A DNA stretch of 64,000 nucleotides from Mesorhizobium loti (GTDB taxonomy: Bacteria; Pseudomonadota; Alphaproteobacteria; Rhizobiales; Rhizobiaceae), in contig CP050293.1 of assembly GCA_014189435.1 (NCBI GenBank), positions 5,337,001-5,401,000 on the forward strand, in the 5' to 3' direction. Positions 8,784-16,865 of the stretch are shown here, one piece after another. The notes below the pieces were generated by a model that had not been told where the DNA came from, ran no database searches, and saw nothing but the letters and a program-made list of their open reading frames with translations. Every line of letters begins with the position of its first letter. Position 1 is the first letter of the stretch. Both the position numbers and the translations under genes were made by a program.

Positions 8784-9236
8784 GTGGCTGAAGGGTCCAG
8801 GAACGAACCGGCAATGGATGCCGAGCACTTTGCCGCCCTGGCGGCGGCCTATGGCGGTGACTTGCGGCGATGGCCCGAGGCTGAGCGGATGGCCGGCACG
8901 GTCTTTGCCGCAAGCGAAGCGGGCAAGGCCATTTTGAAGCATGCCGGGACGCTGGACGCGCTGCTTGACGGCTACCGCGTCGACGCTCCCGGCAGAGCCC
9001 TGCACGGCAGCATCCTGCAGGCCGCCCGCCGGCACCTCGTCCAGCGCCGGCGTCAGCGGTTCTGGTGGCTGGGGCTGGGACTTGCCGGCATTGGCCTGGC
9101 CGGCGCCGTGGCAGGACTGGCCCTGGTGGCCATCGTCACGCCCGAGGTCCAGCCGGACCACACTGTGCTGGATGCCAATGTGACGGCATTTGGCGATGCC
9201 AGCCCCGACCGCGACACGATCGAGGAAGACCTATGA
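8784..9236 (+). CDS. single-pass membrane protein, possible anti-sigma factor
   Basis: A 150-residue protein with a cytoplasmic N-terminus (about 90 residues; FAALAAAYGGDLRRWP), a basic segment (RRHLVQRRRQR), one membrane helix (residues about 93-117) and a short periplasmic tail. There is no zinc-type anti-sigma motif. The position, directly after an ECF sigma gene and overlapping a sensor-like gene by four bases (ATGA), suggests it holds the sigma factor at the membrane. Start is GTG with AGGGGA six bases upstream; an ATG ten codons in is the alternative. The anti-sigma role is inferred from context only. Confidence 0.6.
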   Translation: MAEGSRNEPAMDAEHFAALAAAYGGDLRRWPEAERMAGTVFAASEAGKAILKHAGTLDALLDGYRVDAPGRALHGSILQAARRHLVQRRRQRFWWLGLGLAGIGLAGAVAGLALVAIVTPEVQPDHTVLDANVTAFGDASPDRDTIEEDL

Positions 9237-9673
9237 CCATGAGCCGCAACCTTGTCATCGCGTCGGTGGTGCTCAACGTCTTCCTGGCCGGAGCGCTTGC
9301 CGGCGGAGCCGTGTGGATAAGAAACGGCAAAAACCAGGGCTATTCGCTGGAGGCGGCCGGTGACCGGCTTCCCGAGCAGGATCGCACCGTCTTCCGCAAG
9401 GCGTTGCGTGACGTTCGCCGTGAATCCCGTCAGGTCATCCTCGACGGCCAGCAAGCCAGGCGTGAGGCAGCGGACCTGCTGCAACAGCCGGTTCTGGACA
9501 CGACTGCACTGTCGGCGGCGCTGGAGCGGGCCCGCAATGCCGACGTCACCGTGCGCACGCGGCTGGAGCAGCGCATCGTCGAGTTCGCGGCGGCAAGTTC
9601 CGCTGAGGGGCGCGGCGTGCTGGCGCAAGGGCTGATGAAACGCAGCGGGGCAACGCCAAAAAAATCACAGTGA
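9233..9673 (+). CDS. periplasmic metal-sensor/Spy-like protein
   Basis: A 146-residue membrane-anchored protein. One N-terminal helix (VIASVVLNVFLAGALAGGAV) is followed by a long helical, charged domain with the LPEQDRTVFRKALRD and RREAADLL patterns of the Metal_resist/CnrX/Spy family. These proteins sense metals or act as periplasmic chaperones. It lacks His-rich metal clusters, so a metal ligand cannot be assigned. The start ATG overlaps the stop of the preceding gene, showing translational coupling with the candidate anti-sigma factor. Confidence 0.7.
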   Translation: MTMSRNLVIASVVLNVFLAGALAGGAVWIRNGKNQGYSLEAAGDRLPEQDRTVFRKALRDVRRESRQVILDGQQARREAADLLQQPVLDTTALSAALERARNADVTVRTRLEQRIVEFAAASSAEGRGVLAQGLMKRSGATPKKSQ

Positions 9674-9781
9674 TGACCGACGGAAAACGCTGACGGCGCC
9701 GTTTAACGAAGCGAAGGGCAGTCCTGCCGGATCCGTGTGGTGCGGCAAGTTTTCAACCTCGGAAACATTCGGAGCATCGTC

Positions 9782-10060
9782 ATGAACCATCTGACAAGAT
9801 ACGCGATCACCGCCGCTCTTGCCGTAGCCGGAACGGTTGCGACCGCTGCGGCATCCCTAGCGATGCCATTGGCGCCCCTTGCCACGCCGGCGCTGGTCGA
9901 GCATGTCGCCTGGGGTTGTGGACCGGGCTGGCATCCCAATCATTGGGGCCGCTGCGTCCCTAATCGTGTGGTCGTCTATCCTCGTTACCACCGTTGGCAT
10001 GGCCCGGCCTTCTATGTCGGGCATCCGCACCATCGCTGGCACCGTTGGCACCGCTGGTAG
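9782..10060 (+). CDS. GCG_CRPN family exported protein
   Basis: A 92-residue exported protein with a signal peptide (TRYAITAALAVAGTVATAAA) and the family signature WGCGPGWHPNHWGRCVPN, followed by a His/Trp/Arg-rich tail ending HHRWHRWHRW. The GCG_CRPN family is widespread in Rhizobiales and has no known function. The repeated HRW could bind metals or polyanions. The ATG is set by the signal peptide. It stands alone before the DUF1800 gene. Confidence 0.85.
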   Translation: MNHLTRYAITAALAVAGTVATAAASLAMPLAPLATPALVEHVAWGCGPGWHPNHWGRCVPNRVVVYPRYHRWHGPAFYVGHPHHRWHRWHRW

Positions 10061-10182
10061 AAACACAAGGGGGTCGGCCGCTCCACCGCGTGCCGGCCCC
10101 CGACCCAGGTTGAACAGGTACGAAACGGCTCGAACGGACATCCTGCGCCAGGCGCGGGAGACTCAAGCAATGGAGAGCTGAC

Positions 10183-11646
10183 TTGGCTATCCCGGCCTCC
10201 AATTCCCCTGATCCCGCCCTCGTCGCGTTCAACCGCTTCGGGCTCGGAGCACGGCCCGGCGACCGCGACAGCATAGCCGGCGATCCACGCGGTTATCTCA
10301 AGGCGGAGTTGCGGCAAGCCGACATCGCCATGATCTCACTTGATGACCCCGCCTATGCCGGCCTGCTGGGCAGCACGACTGCCATCGAGGCCAGCATGGC
10401 GGCAAATTTCCAGCGCAAGTTGGAGCGCGAGCGCATGGCCGCGGCAGCGCAGCCGGCGGCGGCGAGCGCTCAAGCCGTGCCCGCCCAAATCGTGCCGACC
10501 TCCCTGCCTCCCGGCAAACCCACCGTGCCGCCGGTCGAGGCGGCGTTGTTCCGGGCGGAAGCGCAGGCGCGCTTCGACAAGGCTGTTCGGGCCAAGGCTG
10601 GCTTTGTCGAACGCCTTGTCTGCTTCTGGTCGAACCATTTCTGTGTTTCGGTGGCAAAGGACACCGTCGTTCGCGCCAGCGCCGGCGCCTTCGAGCGGGA
10701 AGCCATCCGCCCCTTCGTGCTCGGCCGTTTCGCCGACATGCTTCTGGCGGTGGAGCGTCATCCGGCGATGCTGTTCTATCTCGACAACCAGCAGTCGATC
10801 GGCCCGGAATCGCGCGCAGGCAAGAACCGCAAGCGCGGCCTCAACGAAAACCTGGCTCGTGAAATCCTGGAATTGCACACGCTCGGCGTCGGCGGCGGCT
10901 ATAGCCAAGCCGATGTCACCAGTTTCGCGCGCATCCTCACCGGCTGGACGATGGCCGGTCGCGATGGACGACTGGGCGAGCCCGGCAATTTTGTCTTCAA
11001 CGCAAATGCGCATGAGCCGGGCGACGCAATGCTGCTCGGCAAGACCTATCCCGCCGGCGGCATGGGACAGGCCGAGGCCGCGCTCAACGATATCGCCCGC
11101 CATCCGGCAACGGCCCTGCACATCGCCACCAAACTGGCCCGCCATTTCATCGCCGATACGCCCCCGCCGGCTACAATCGCCCGCCTCGCCAGGGTTTTCA
11201 CCAAGACCGACGGCAATCTGCGGGCACTGGCGGTCGCCCTCATCGACATGCCGGAGGCATGGTCGACGCCTTTGGCGAAGATGCGCTCGCCCTTCGACTA
11301 TATCGCCGCCATCCGAAGGGCGGCCGGCCCCGGCCCGGCGAACGATCCCGGCCAGTCGCTCAACTGGCTCAACGCACTGGGCGAGCCACTCTGGCAGCCA
11401 CCGGGACCCAACGGCTTTTCCGACGGGGCCGACGGCTGGGCGTCGGCCGAGGGCATGAAGATCCGCCTCGATATCGCCTGGCAAGCGGCACGCCAGGCTA
11501 GAGATATCGGCAATCCCAACGACATGCTCGACGCGCTGATCGGCCCTGCCGCCTCACCGGAAACGAGGCAAGCGATCGCCCGTGCCGAATCCAAGCAGCA
11601 AGGGCTGGCGCTGTTGCTGATGGCCCCCGAATTTCAGCGAAGGTGA
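10183..11646 (+). CDS. DUF1800 domain protein
   Basis: A 487-residue DUF1800 protein. Family hallmarks are the opening AFNRFGLGARPGD, the central RLVCFWSNHFCVS, the LNENLAREILELHTLGVGGGY segment and ILTGWT. The gene starts with TTG, which has GGAGAG seven bases upstream; no ATG fits the conserved N-terminus. It lies 49 bases ahead of the DUF1501 gene, its usual partner, and the two are likely co-transcribed. Biochemical function of DUF1800 is not established; the pair is often found near export or polymer-related genes. Confidence 0.92.
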   Translation: MAIPASNSPDPALVAFNRFGLGARPGDRDSIAGDPRGYLKAELRQADIAMISLDDPAYAGLLGSTTAIEASMAANFQRKLERERMAAAAQPAAASAQAVPAQIVPTSLPPGKPTVPPVEAALFRAEAQARFDKAVRAKAGFVERLVCFWSNHFCVSVAKDTVVRASAGAFEREAIRPFVLGRFADMLLAVERHPAMLFYLDNQQSIGPESRAGKNRKRGLNENLAREILELHTLGVGGGYSQADVTSFARILTGWTMAGRDGRLGEPGNFVFNANAHEPGDAMLLGKTYPAGGMGQAEAALNDIARHPATALHIATKLARHFIADTPPPATIARLARVFTKTDGNLRALAVALIDMPEAWSTPLAKMRSPFDYIAAIRRAAGPGPANDPGQSLNWLNALGEPLWQPPGPNGFSDGADGWASAEGMKIRLDIAWQAARQARDIGNPNDMLDALIGPAASPETRQAIARAESKQQGLALLLMAPEFQRR

Positions 11647-11695
11647 TTTCAGCGCAGATAGTTCCAGCGCAGACAACTCCCGTGGAGACGAATTC

Positions 11696-12955
11696 ATGAG
11701 CCTGCTGTGCGAAGTTCCCGACCCCTCCCGCCGCGCAATGTTGATGACCGGTGGCGCGCTGTTTGCCTGGGCCTACATGCCGCGCTTTGCCCGCGCCGCC
11801 GACAATCGCGACCCGCGTCTGATCGTCATCGTGCTGCGCGGCGCGCTTGACGGCCTGTCGGCGGTCGGTCCGGTCGGCGATCCCGACTATGCCGGCCTGC
11901 ATGGCGACATCGCCTTGTCGCTGACCGGCCCGCATGCGGCGCTGCCGCTCGACGGCTTCTTCGCGCTCAACCCGGCGATGCCGGTGTTTGCGCGACTGTT
12001 CAGGAACAGCCAGGCGGCGGTCGTGCATGCGGCCGCAACCGGCTATCGCGACCGCTCACATTTCGATGGTCAGGATGTGCTGGAAAGCGGCTTTGCCGGC
12101 CCCGGCCATGTCGCCACCGGCTGGCTCAACCGGGCGATTGAAAACCTGCCATCGGGCGACCGCGTTGCAAGGCTTGGCGGGCTGGCCGTCGGGCCGTCGA
12201 CGCCGCTGGTGATCCGCGGGGCCGCACCCGTACTTGGCTGGGCGCCGCAATCGCTGCCGGCACCCAGCGATGGTTTCGCGGCCCGCGTTCTCGACCTTTA
12301 CCAGCACCGCGACCCGGTTCTGGCGGTGGCCCTGCAAAAAGGGCTCGACGCCGACCGCATGGCGCTGGACGACCAGATGGGCGGCAACGCGATGACGCCG
12401 AAGGGCGGGGCGATGAAGCCGAAGGGCGGTCTCGACAGCGCCGCCGGCATGCGGCAGGCCGCACAGGGTGCGGCCAAGCTGATGGCGGCCGATGACGGGC
12501 CGCGCGTTGCGGCCCTCGCCTTCGATGGCTGGGACACGCATGTCAATGAAGGCGGTGCGACCGGCCGGCTCGCCACCTTGCTCGGCGGTCTCGACGGCGC
12601 CTTCGAGGCGTTCGAAAAGGGTCTTGGCGAACGCTGGGAGGACACGGCGATCGTCGTCATCACCGAGTTCGGACGCACGGCCCAGATCAACGGCACTGTC
12701 GGCACAGATCACGGCACCGGCACCTTGGTGCTGCTGGCCGGCGGCGCCATCAAGGGTGGGCGCGTCATCGCCGACTGGCCTGGATTGAAGCCGGCTCAGC
12801 TTTACCAACAACGCGATCTGGCGCCGACCAGCGATGTCAGGGCGGTGCTGAAAGGGCTGCTCGCCGATCAGTTCGGATTGTCGGCGGCTGCCCTCGGCGA
12901 CAAGGTGTTTCCGGAGTCTGCCGCAGTGAAGCCAATGCAGGGACTCATCACCTGA
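11696..12955 (+). CDS. DUF1501 domain protein, Tat-exported
   Basis: A 419-residue DUF1501 protein, a distant sulfatase/alkaline-phosphatase-fold family. The N-terminus has a twin-arginine-like signal (PSRRAMLMTGGALFAWAY) cleaved near ARAAD. Family motifs include VLRGALDGLSAV, HFDGQDVLESG, DGWDTHVNEG, ITEFGRTAQ and TDHGTG. It is expected in the periplasm. Residues 225-245 hold a short internal duplication (MTPKGGAMKPKGGL). Partner of the upstream DUF1800 gene; substrate unknown. Confidence 0.92.
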   Translation: MSLLCEVPDPSRRAMLMTGGALFAWAYMPRFARAADNRDPRLIVIVLRGALDGLSAVGPVGDPDYAGLHGDIALSLTGPHAALPLDGFFALNPAMPVFARLFRNSQAAVVHAAATGYRDRSHFDGQDVLESGFAGPGHVATGWLNRAIENLPSGDRVARLGGLAVGPSTPLVIRGAAPVLGWAPQSLPAPSDGFAARVLDLYQHRDPVLAVALQKGLDADRMALDDQMGGNAMTPKGGAMKPKGGLDSAAGMRQAAQGAAKLMAADDGPRVAALAFDGWDTHVNEGGATGRLATLLGGLDGAFEAFEKGLGERWEDTAIVVITEFGRTAQINGTVGTDHGTGTLVLLAGGAIKGGRVIADWPGLKPAQLYQQRDLAPTSDVRAVLKGLLADQFGLSAAALGDKVFPESAAVKPMQGLIT

Positions 12956-13066
12956 ATTGGCGCACCGGGCAATCCCGCGCACCAGTCCGGAGTTAAGGTT
13001 AAATTCACTATACATTTGTTCTTAGCCCACGAATAATCGAAGAGTTTCCCGAAACTATGCTCAGGC

Positions 13067-14827
13067 ATGTTCATGGGAAAATCTGTGGTTCAGCTTCAAA
13101 TCCTTGGACGGGTGCTCTGCCATCCGCTGACGCTGGCCGTGGTCAGCCTCGCCGGCGTCTTCGCCGCCGGACGGGCCGAGCACGAATGGCTGTCGGTGCC
13201 GTTCTCGCTGGCGCTGGTGGCAGCCCTTGCCGGACTTCTGTTCCTGGCTTCGGGACGCCTGGCCTTTTCCGTCTATCTCGCCTGGATGGGCATCGCTTTC
13301 ATCACGGTGGTTTCAGCGATCAAGTTCAGGATGAAGGGGTTTTCGCTGCACTTCTACGACGCGGTCTTCGTGTCGAGGGACCCGGAAGTGTATCGCTTCC
13401 TGCTCGGATCCTACCTCCATCTGATCGCGCCCGTCGTCATTGCCCTGGGGCTCGGCATCGGGGCTGCGATCCTTCTGTTCCGGATCGATCGGAAAATTGG
13501 CTGGCCGGTGTCGGCACGCGTCCTGGTCATGGCGGCGCTTGTCGTTCTGGTGCCGGTGACCTTTCCGGCCGAGGCATCGAAGGACCGCTATTTCTACTAT
13601 ATGCAGGGCCGGCACATGTCGGCCTTCTTCGTCTCGCTGCTGGATTTGCGCAACTTGGTCGTCGAATCGGCCTTCGAGAAGCGGCTGCAAGCCGTCGCGC
13701 CACAGCCGCCTTTTGCCGACACGGTCGATTGCGGTGACCGCGCGAACCTTCCTGACATCTTCTTCGTGCTCAGCGAAAGCCAGTCCGATCCCGGCTATTT
13801 TCCGCAGCTCAGCAATGGCGCGGGCTTCTTGCAAAGGTTCGCACCCGGGGCCGGCACGCCGCATCCGATGCAGGTCGAGACGTTTGGCGGCGGCACCTGG
13901 ATCACCAATCTGTCGCTGATGACCGGTCTGTCGGCCACCGATTTCGGCTGGCGAAGCCCCTATCTGACGATCACCCTGCAGGACAAGGTCGCCGGTGCCT
14001 TGCCGGAGGTGCTGGCGCGCTGCGGCTATCGGACTGTCGTGATGACGCCAATGGACTTTTCGTTCGTCAATGAAGGGCCGTTCCTGAAGTCGATCGGTTT
14101 CGAGACCGTGCTCGACATCAAGGACATCGCCGCGCCCTTCTATCACCTGCGCGACAACTTCTACTATCGCGCAGCCGAGGCGTTCATCGCCAGGCACCGC
14201 AAGGAGGACGGCCGCCCGCTGTTCCTCGAGATCCAGACCATGTTTCCGCACTCGCCCTATGAGGGGCGGATGGAGCCTGAGGTGAAGGTCGAGGGCGAGC
14301 CTTTCTCGGATGATTTCCAGGCCAATGAATATCTACGCCGGATGGCGGTGGCGCGCGGCGATTTCCAGGACTTCCTCGACAACAGGCAAGCGGATGCCGG
14401 CAAACGCGGCGCCGTGGTGCTCGAATTTGGTGATCACCAGTCGTCAGCGACAAAGCCGTTCGTCGACGCCATCGCCGGCGACGACGCCTTGGCGAGCCCT
14501 GGCTCGCTTGCCTATCGCACCTTCTACACGCTCACCACCTTCAACCACCCACTGCGCCATCCGATGCCTGACATGACGCCACTCGATGTCGGCTTCCTCA
14601 GCGCAAGCCTGCTCGAAGCGGCGGGCCTGCCGATGTCGCCTGTCATGGCCGATCTCGTGCGCCTGCGCGACCATTGCGGTAGCCAGTTCCACGGCTGCAA
14701 GGATCGGGCCGAAATGGATGCGCATCTGCGCCGGCGCGTCGATTCGGGGCTCTTGCATCTCTATCCGGAGGCGGCGCCGCTGCGTGGGCTTGCGCCATCG
14801 CTCCAGTCCGCGGACGCCACCCGTTAG
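13067..14827 (+). CDS. LTA-synthase-like membrane sulfatase/phosphotransferase
   Basis: A 586-residue integral membrane enzyme. Four or five membrane helices occupy residues about 15-180, followed by an external sulfatase-fold domain with PDIFFVLSESQSDPG, the candidate nucleophile region TWITNLSLMTGLS, FPHSPYEG and the metal site EFGDHQ. Relatives include lipoteichoic-acid synthase and phosphoglycerol transferases such as OpgB. In a Gram-negative the likely product is a phosphoglycerol- or phosphoethanolamine-decorated glycan or lipid. Start at the first ATG of MFMGKS; a second ATG is two codons later. Single gene; donor and acceptor unknown. Confidence 0.85.
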   Translation: MFMGKSVVQLQILGRVLCHPLTLAVVSLAGVFAAGRAEHEWLSVPFSLALVAALAGLLFLASGRLAFSVYLAWMGIAFITVVSAIKFRMKGFSLHFYDAVFVSRDPEVYRFLLGSYLHLIAPVVIALGLGIGAAILLFRIDRKIGWPVSARVLVMAALVVLVPVTFPAEASKDRYFYYMQGRHMSAFFVSLLDLRNLVVESAFEKRLQAVAPQPPFADTVDCGDRANLPDIFFVLSESQSDPGYFPQLSNGAGFLQRFAPGAGTPHPMQVETFGGGTWITNLSLMTGLSATDFGWRSPYLTITLQDKVAGALPEVLARCGYRTVVMTPMDFSFVNEGPFLKSIGFETVLDIKDIAAPFYHLRDNFYYRAAEAFIARHRKEDGRPLFLEIQTMFPHSPYEGRMEPEVKVEGEPFSDDFQANEYLRRMAVARGDFQDFLDNRQADAGKRGAVVLEFGDHQSSATKPFVDAIAGDDALASPGSLAYRTFYTLTTFNHPLRHPMPDMTPLDVGFLSASLLEAAGLPMSPVMADLVRLRDHCGSQFHGCKDRAEMDAHLRRRVDSGLLHLYPEAAPLRGLAPSLQSADATR

Positions 14828-14961
14828 ATTGGATCCGGCCCTGCAATCGCTACGGTCTTCAGCCCACCGCCCGCACACAACAACCTAAGACCTTGCACGC
14901 CCGCTCAAATTGTCCCTACTTTCGAAAATCACCGATACCGAGGGGAGTGGACAAAGAAAGA

Positions 14962-15255
14962 ATGGCACATTCTGCAACACTGTTTTTGCAAGACGACGTG
15001 GAATACCGGAAGGTCTACCTCGATGTGTCGTCAGAGGGGGCACGTATCCTCGGCCACGACATGGGTCCGAAAGTTGAGAAATTCTGGGGGGATGACGATT
15101 ACGAGTTCTGGGTCGATGTACCCACAGAGGCTCTCGCCCACCTCGCATTCGCACTTTTAAGAGACAAATACACCAACGAAGAACGGGCCGTAGACAAGTT
15201 TCAAAAGTTTTGTGCAGACAACGGGGTCGAGCACACCTTTAAGTCCTTGGCATAA
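14962..15255 (+). CDS. small hypothetical protein of lower GC content
   Basis: A 97-residue acidic protein with no domain that I recognise (DVEYRKVYLDVSSEG, DDDYEFWVDVPTEA). It uses AT-ending codons and a TAA stop more than its neighbours, and its GC content is visibly lower, which suggests recent arrival. The ATG follows a purine run (AAAGAAAG); an in-frame GTG at 14947 directly abuts AGGGGA and is less likely. It is convergent with the iorB gene. Function unknown. Confidence 0.6.
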   Translation: MAHSATLFLQDDVEYRKVYLDVSSEGARILGHDMGPKVEKFWGDDDYEFWVDVPTEALAHLAFALLRDKYTNEERAVDKFQKFCADNGVEHTFKSLA

Positions 15256-15290
15256 GATACAGCCGCATAGAAGGTCCCGTTGCGGACGCG

Positions 15291-16865
15291 CTAATCGACT
15301 TCGTCCCCCAGCGTTGCCACCGTCTTCAGCGCACCGTCGAGCATGTCGCCCTTCTCGTCCTTCAGCGCCATCTCGCGCAGGCGGCGAAGCCAGTCGGCGG
15401 CGTCCGCTCGGCCCTTGAGCAGATCTAGCGCGGACAGCACCCGGTCGAATTTCGACTGCGCGCGGACGTGGGTGTCGCTATAGCCTTTGATCAGCCGGCG
15501 GCAGTTGAGGATCTCGACAGCCAGCGCATAATCCTGGGGCACATGGTCGAGTACCAGCGCGTACCAGCGATCGAGATGCGCGATCTCGACCTTGTGGCGC
15601 AGCAGGCTGCGGCGCCAGCGGCGCAGGCCGCCGATGAACCAGAGGGCGGCAAAGCCGGCAAAGCTGTCGGTGCGGATGCGGCGGCCGTGGTTGATGCGGC
15701 GATCGAGAAAGGCGGCGAACTTCGGACGGTTTTCGATGTAGCTGCCTAGGCTTGCCGGCAGCGTGCCGCAGAACTCCTCGATGCGCGGATGGAAATACTC
15801 GGTCACCTGCAGGATCGAGCCGTCCTTGACGCCGACCTCGCGGCGGACGCGTTTGTCGCGCGTCGAGCGTGTCTTCAGATCGGCGACGCGGATCATGTCG
15901 TCGTAGCACAGCGCGTTGGCCAGGTGCTTCGCGGCGGCGATGGACAGGCTGTAGCCGCGGTCCGGCCCGTCCAGCGCGACCGCCTTGTCCAGCCGATCGA
16001 GATACTCGCGCCCGTAGGCGATGTCCTGATAATCGACGACCTTTCTCAGGCCCCGGAGCGCCATGTCGCGCACGGCCACCGGCAACAGATCGATGCGCGC
16101 GGCCAAGGCCTGCCAGCCTTGCAGCAGGTTTTGCGGGCCACTCACCTGTCCGGCGCCCAGGGCCGATTCGACAATCGCCGGCTCGGCCGGCTTCGGCGCC
16201 GGTGCTGCCGTGCCGCGCGCGCGATCAAACGCAGCGCCAAAGGCGGCGAGGCTCGCCTTGACGCCCCGGCCGCCGGCACCGATCGCCTGTTCGTAGCTCT
16301 CACGAGAGAACGGCAGCGCGTCGGACCCCGCCAGCGCGCCAAGCAGGCTGGCCGAGATCATCGAGCCATTGTCGGCGGCGATCTTTTCCATGTCGAAGGC
16401 GATGAAGCGCTTCGATGCGGCTTCCGCCGTCGCATGCACCTTGGACGACGAGGCCCGGCCATCTCCCGGCTCGATTTTTTCCGACACGGCGGCGATGCGG
16501 TGCGAGGAAGCAATCAGCGTGGTGCGCTCGGGCGTGACGAAGCCGCGGATGATGGCGCGGCCGGCTTCCATCAGTTCGGCGGCGATCAGGATATCGACAT
16601 CGCCCTGCGAGGGCGACAGCGCGAAGACCGGCAGGCGGCCGGTGTCGCGGGCCATCTCGACATAATAGATGGTGGCGCCGGTGCGCTGGGCGACGCCGGC
16701 GACCGAGGTCGATTGCGCGACAAAGCCGCTACGCTCGGCAACGTCGGTGATCCAGTCGGCCAGCACGCCGCCGCCCTGGCCGCCGACCGCCAGCACGGCA
16801 AGCTTGATGACACGCTCGTTATCCTGAGCGCCGGCGTGGGCGCGAAGTGGGGGGGACGGCGTCAA
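15291..16865 (-). CDS. indolepyruvate/2-oxoacid ferredoxin oxidoreductase beta-type subunit (IorB-like)
   Basis: A 524-residue subunit of a 2-oxoacid:ferredoxin oxidoreductase. The N-terminal domain has the gamma-type motif LAVLAVGGQGGGVLADWI, and about 300 further residues (DUF6537-like) follow. The only start codon that keeps the whole domain is a TTG whose bases overlap the iorA stop (TTGA), indicating translational coupling. With IorA it would decarboxylate an aryl 2-oxoacid, load the acyl group on CoA and reduce ferredoxin. In this gene set, isatinate (2-aminophenylglyoxylate) is an attractive substrate, yielding 2-aminobenzoyl-CoA; that is inference, and indolepyruvate remains the default. 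Confidence 0.88.
   Translation of the reverse strand: MTPSPPLRAHAGAQDNERVIKLAVLAVGGQGGGVLADWITDVAERSGFVAQSTSVAGVAQRTGATIYYVEMARDTGRLPVFALSPSQGDVDILIAAELMEAGRAIIRGFVTPERTTLIASSHRIAAVSEKIEPGDGRASSSKVHATAEAASKRFIAFDMEKIAADNGSMISASLLGALAGSDALPFSRESYEQAIGAGGRGVKASLAAFGAAFDRARGTAAPAPKPAEPAIVESALGAGQVSGPQNLLQGWQALAARIDLLPVAVRDMALRGLRKVVDYQDIAYGREYLDRLDKAVALDGPDRGYSLSIAAAKHLANALCYDDMIRVADLKTRSTRDKRVRREVGVKDGSILQVTEYFHPRIEEFCGTLPASLGSYIENRPKFAAFLDRRINHGRRIRTDSFAGFAALWFIGGLRRWRRSLLRHKVEIAHLDRWYALVLDHVPQDYALAVEILNCRRLIKGYSDTHVRAQSKFDRVLSALDLLKGRADAADWLRRLREMALKDEKGDMLDGALKTVATLGDEVD

Noticed and set aside
9690..9781. General stress (EcfG-type) promoter before the GCG_CRPN gene
   Set aside because: GGAAAAC and CGTT occur, but the spacing (about 11-13 bases) is too short for the known GGAAC-N16/17-CGTT pattern.
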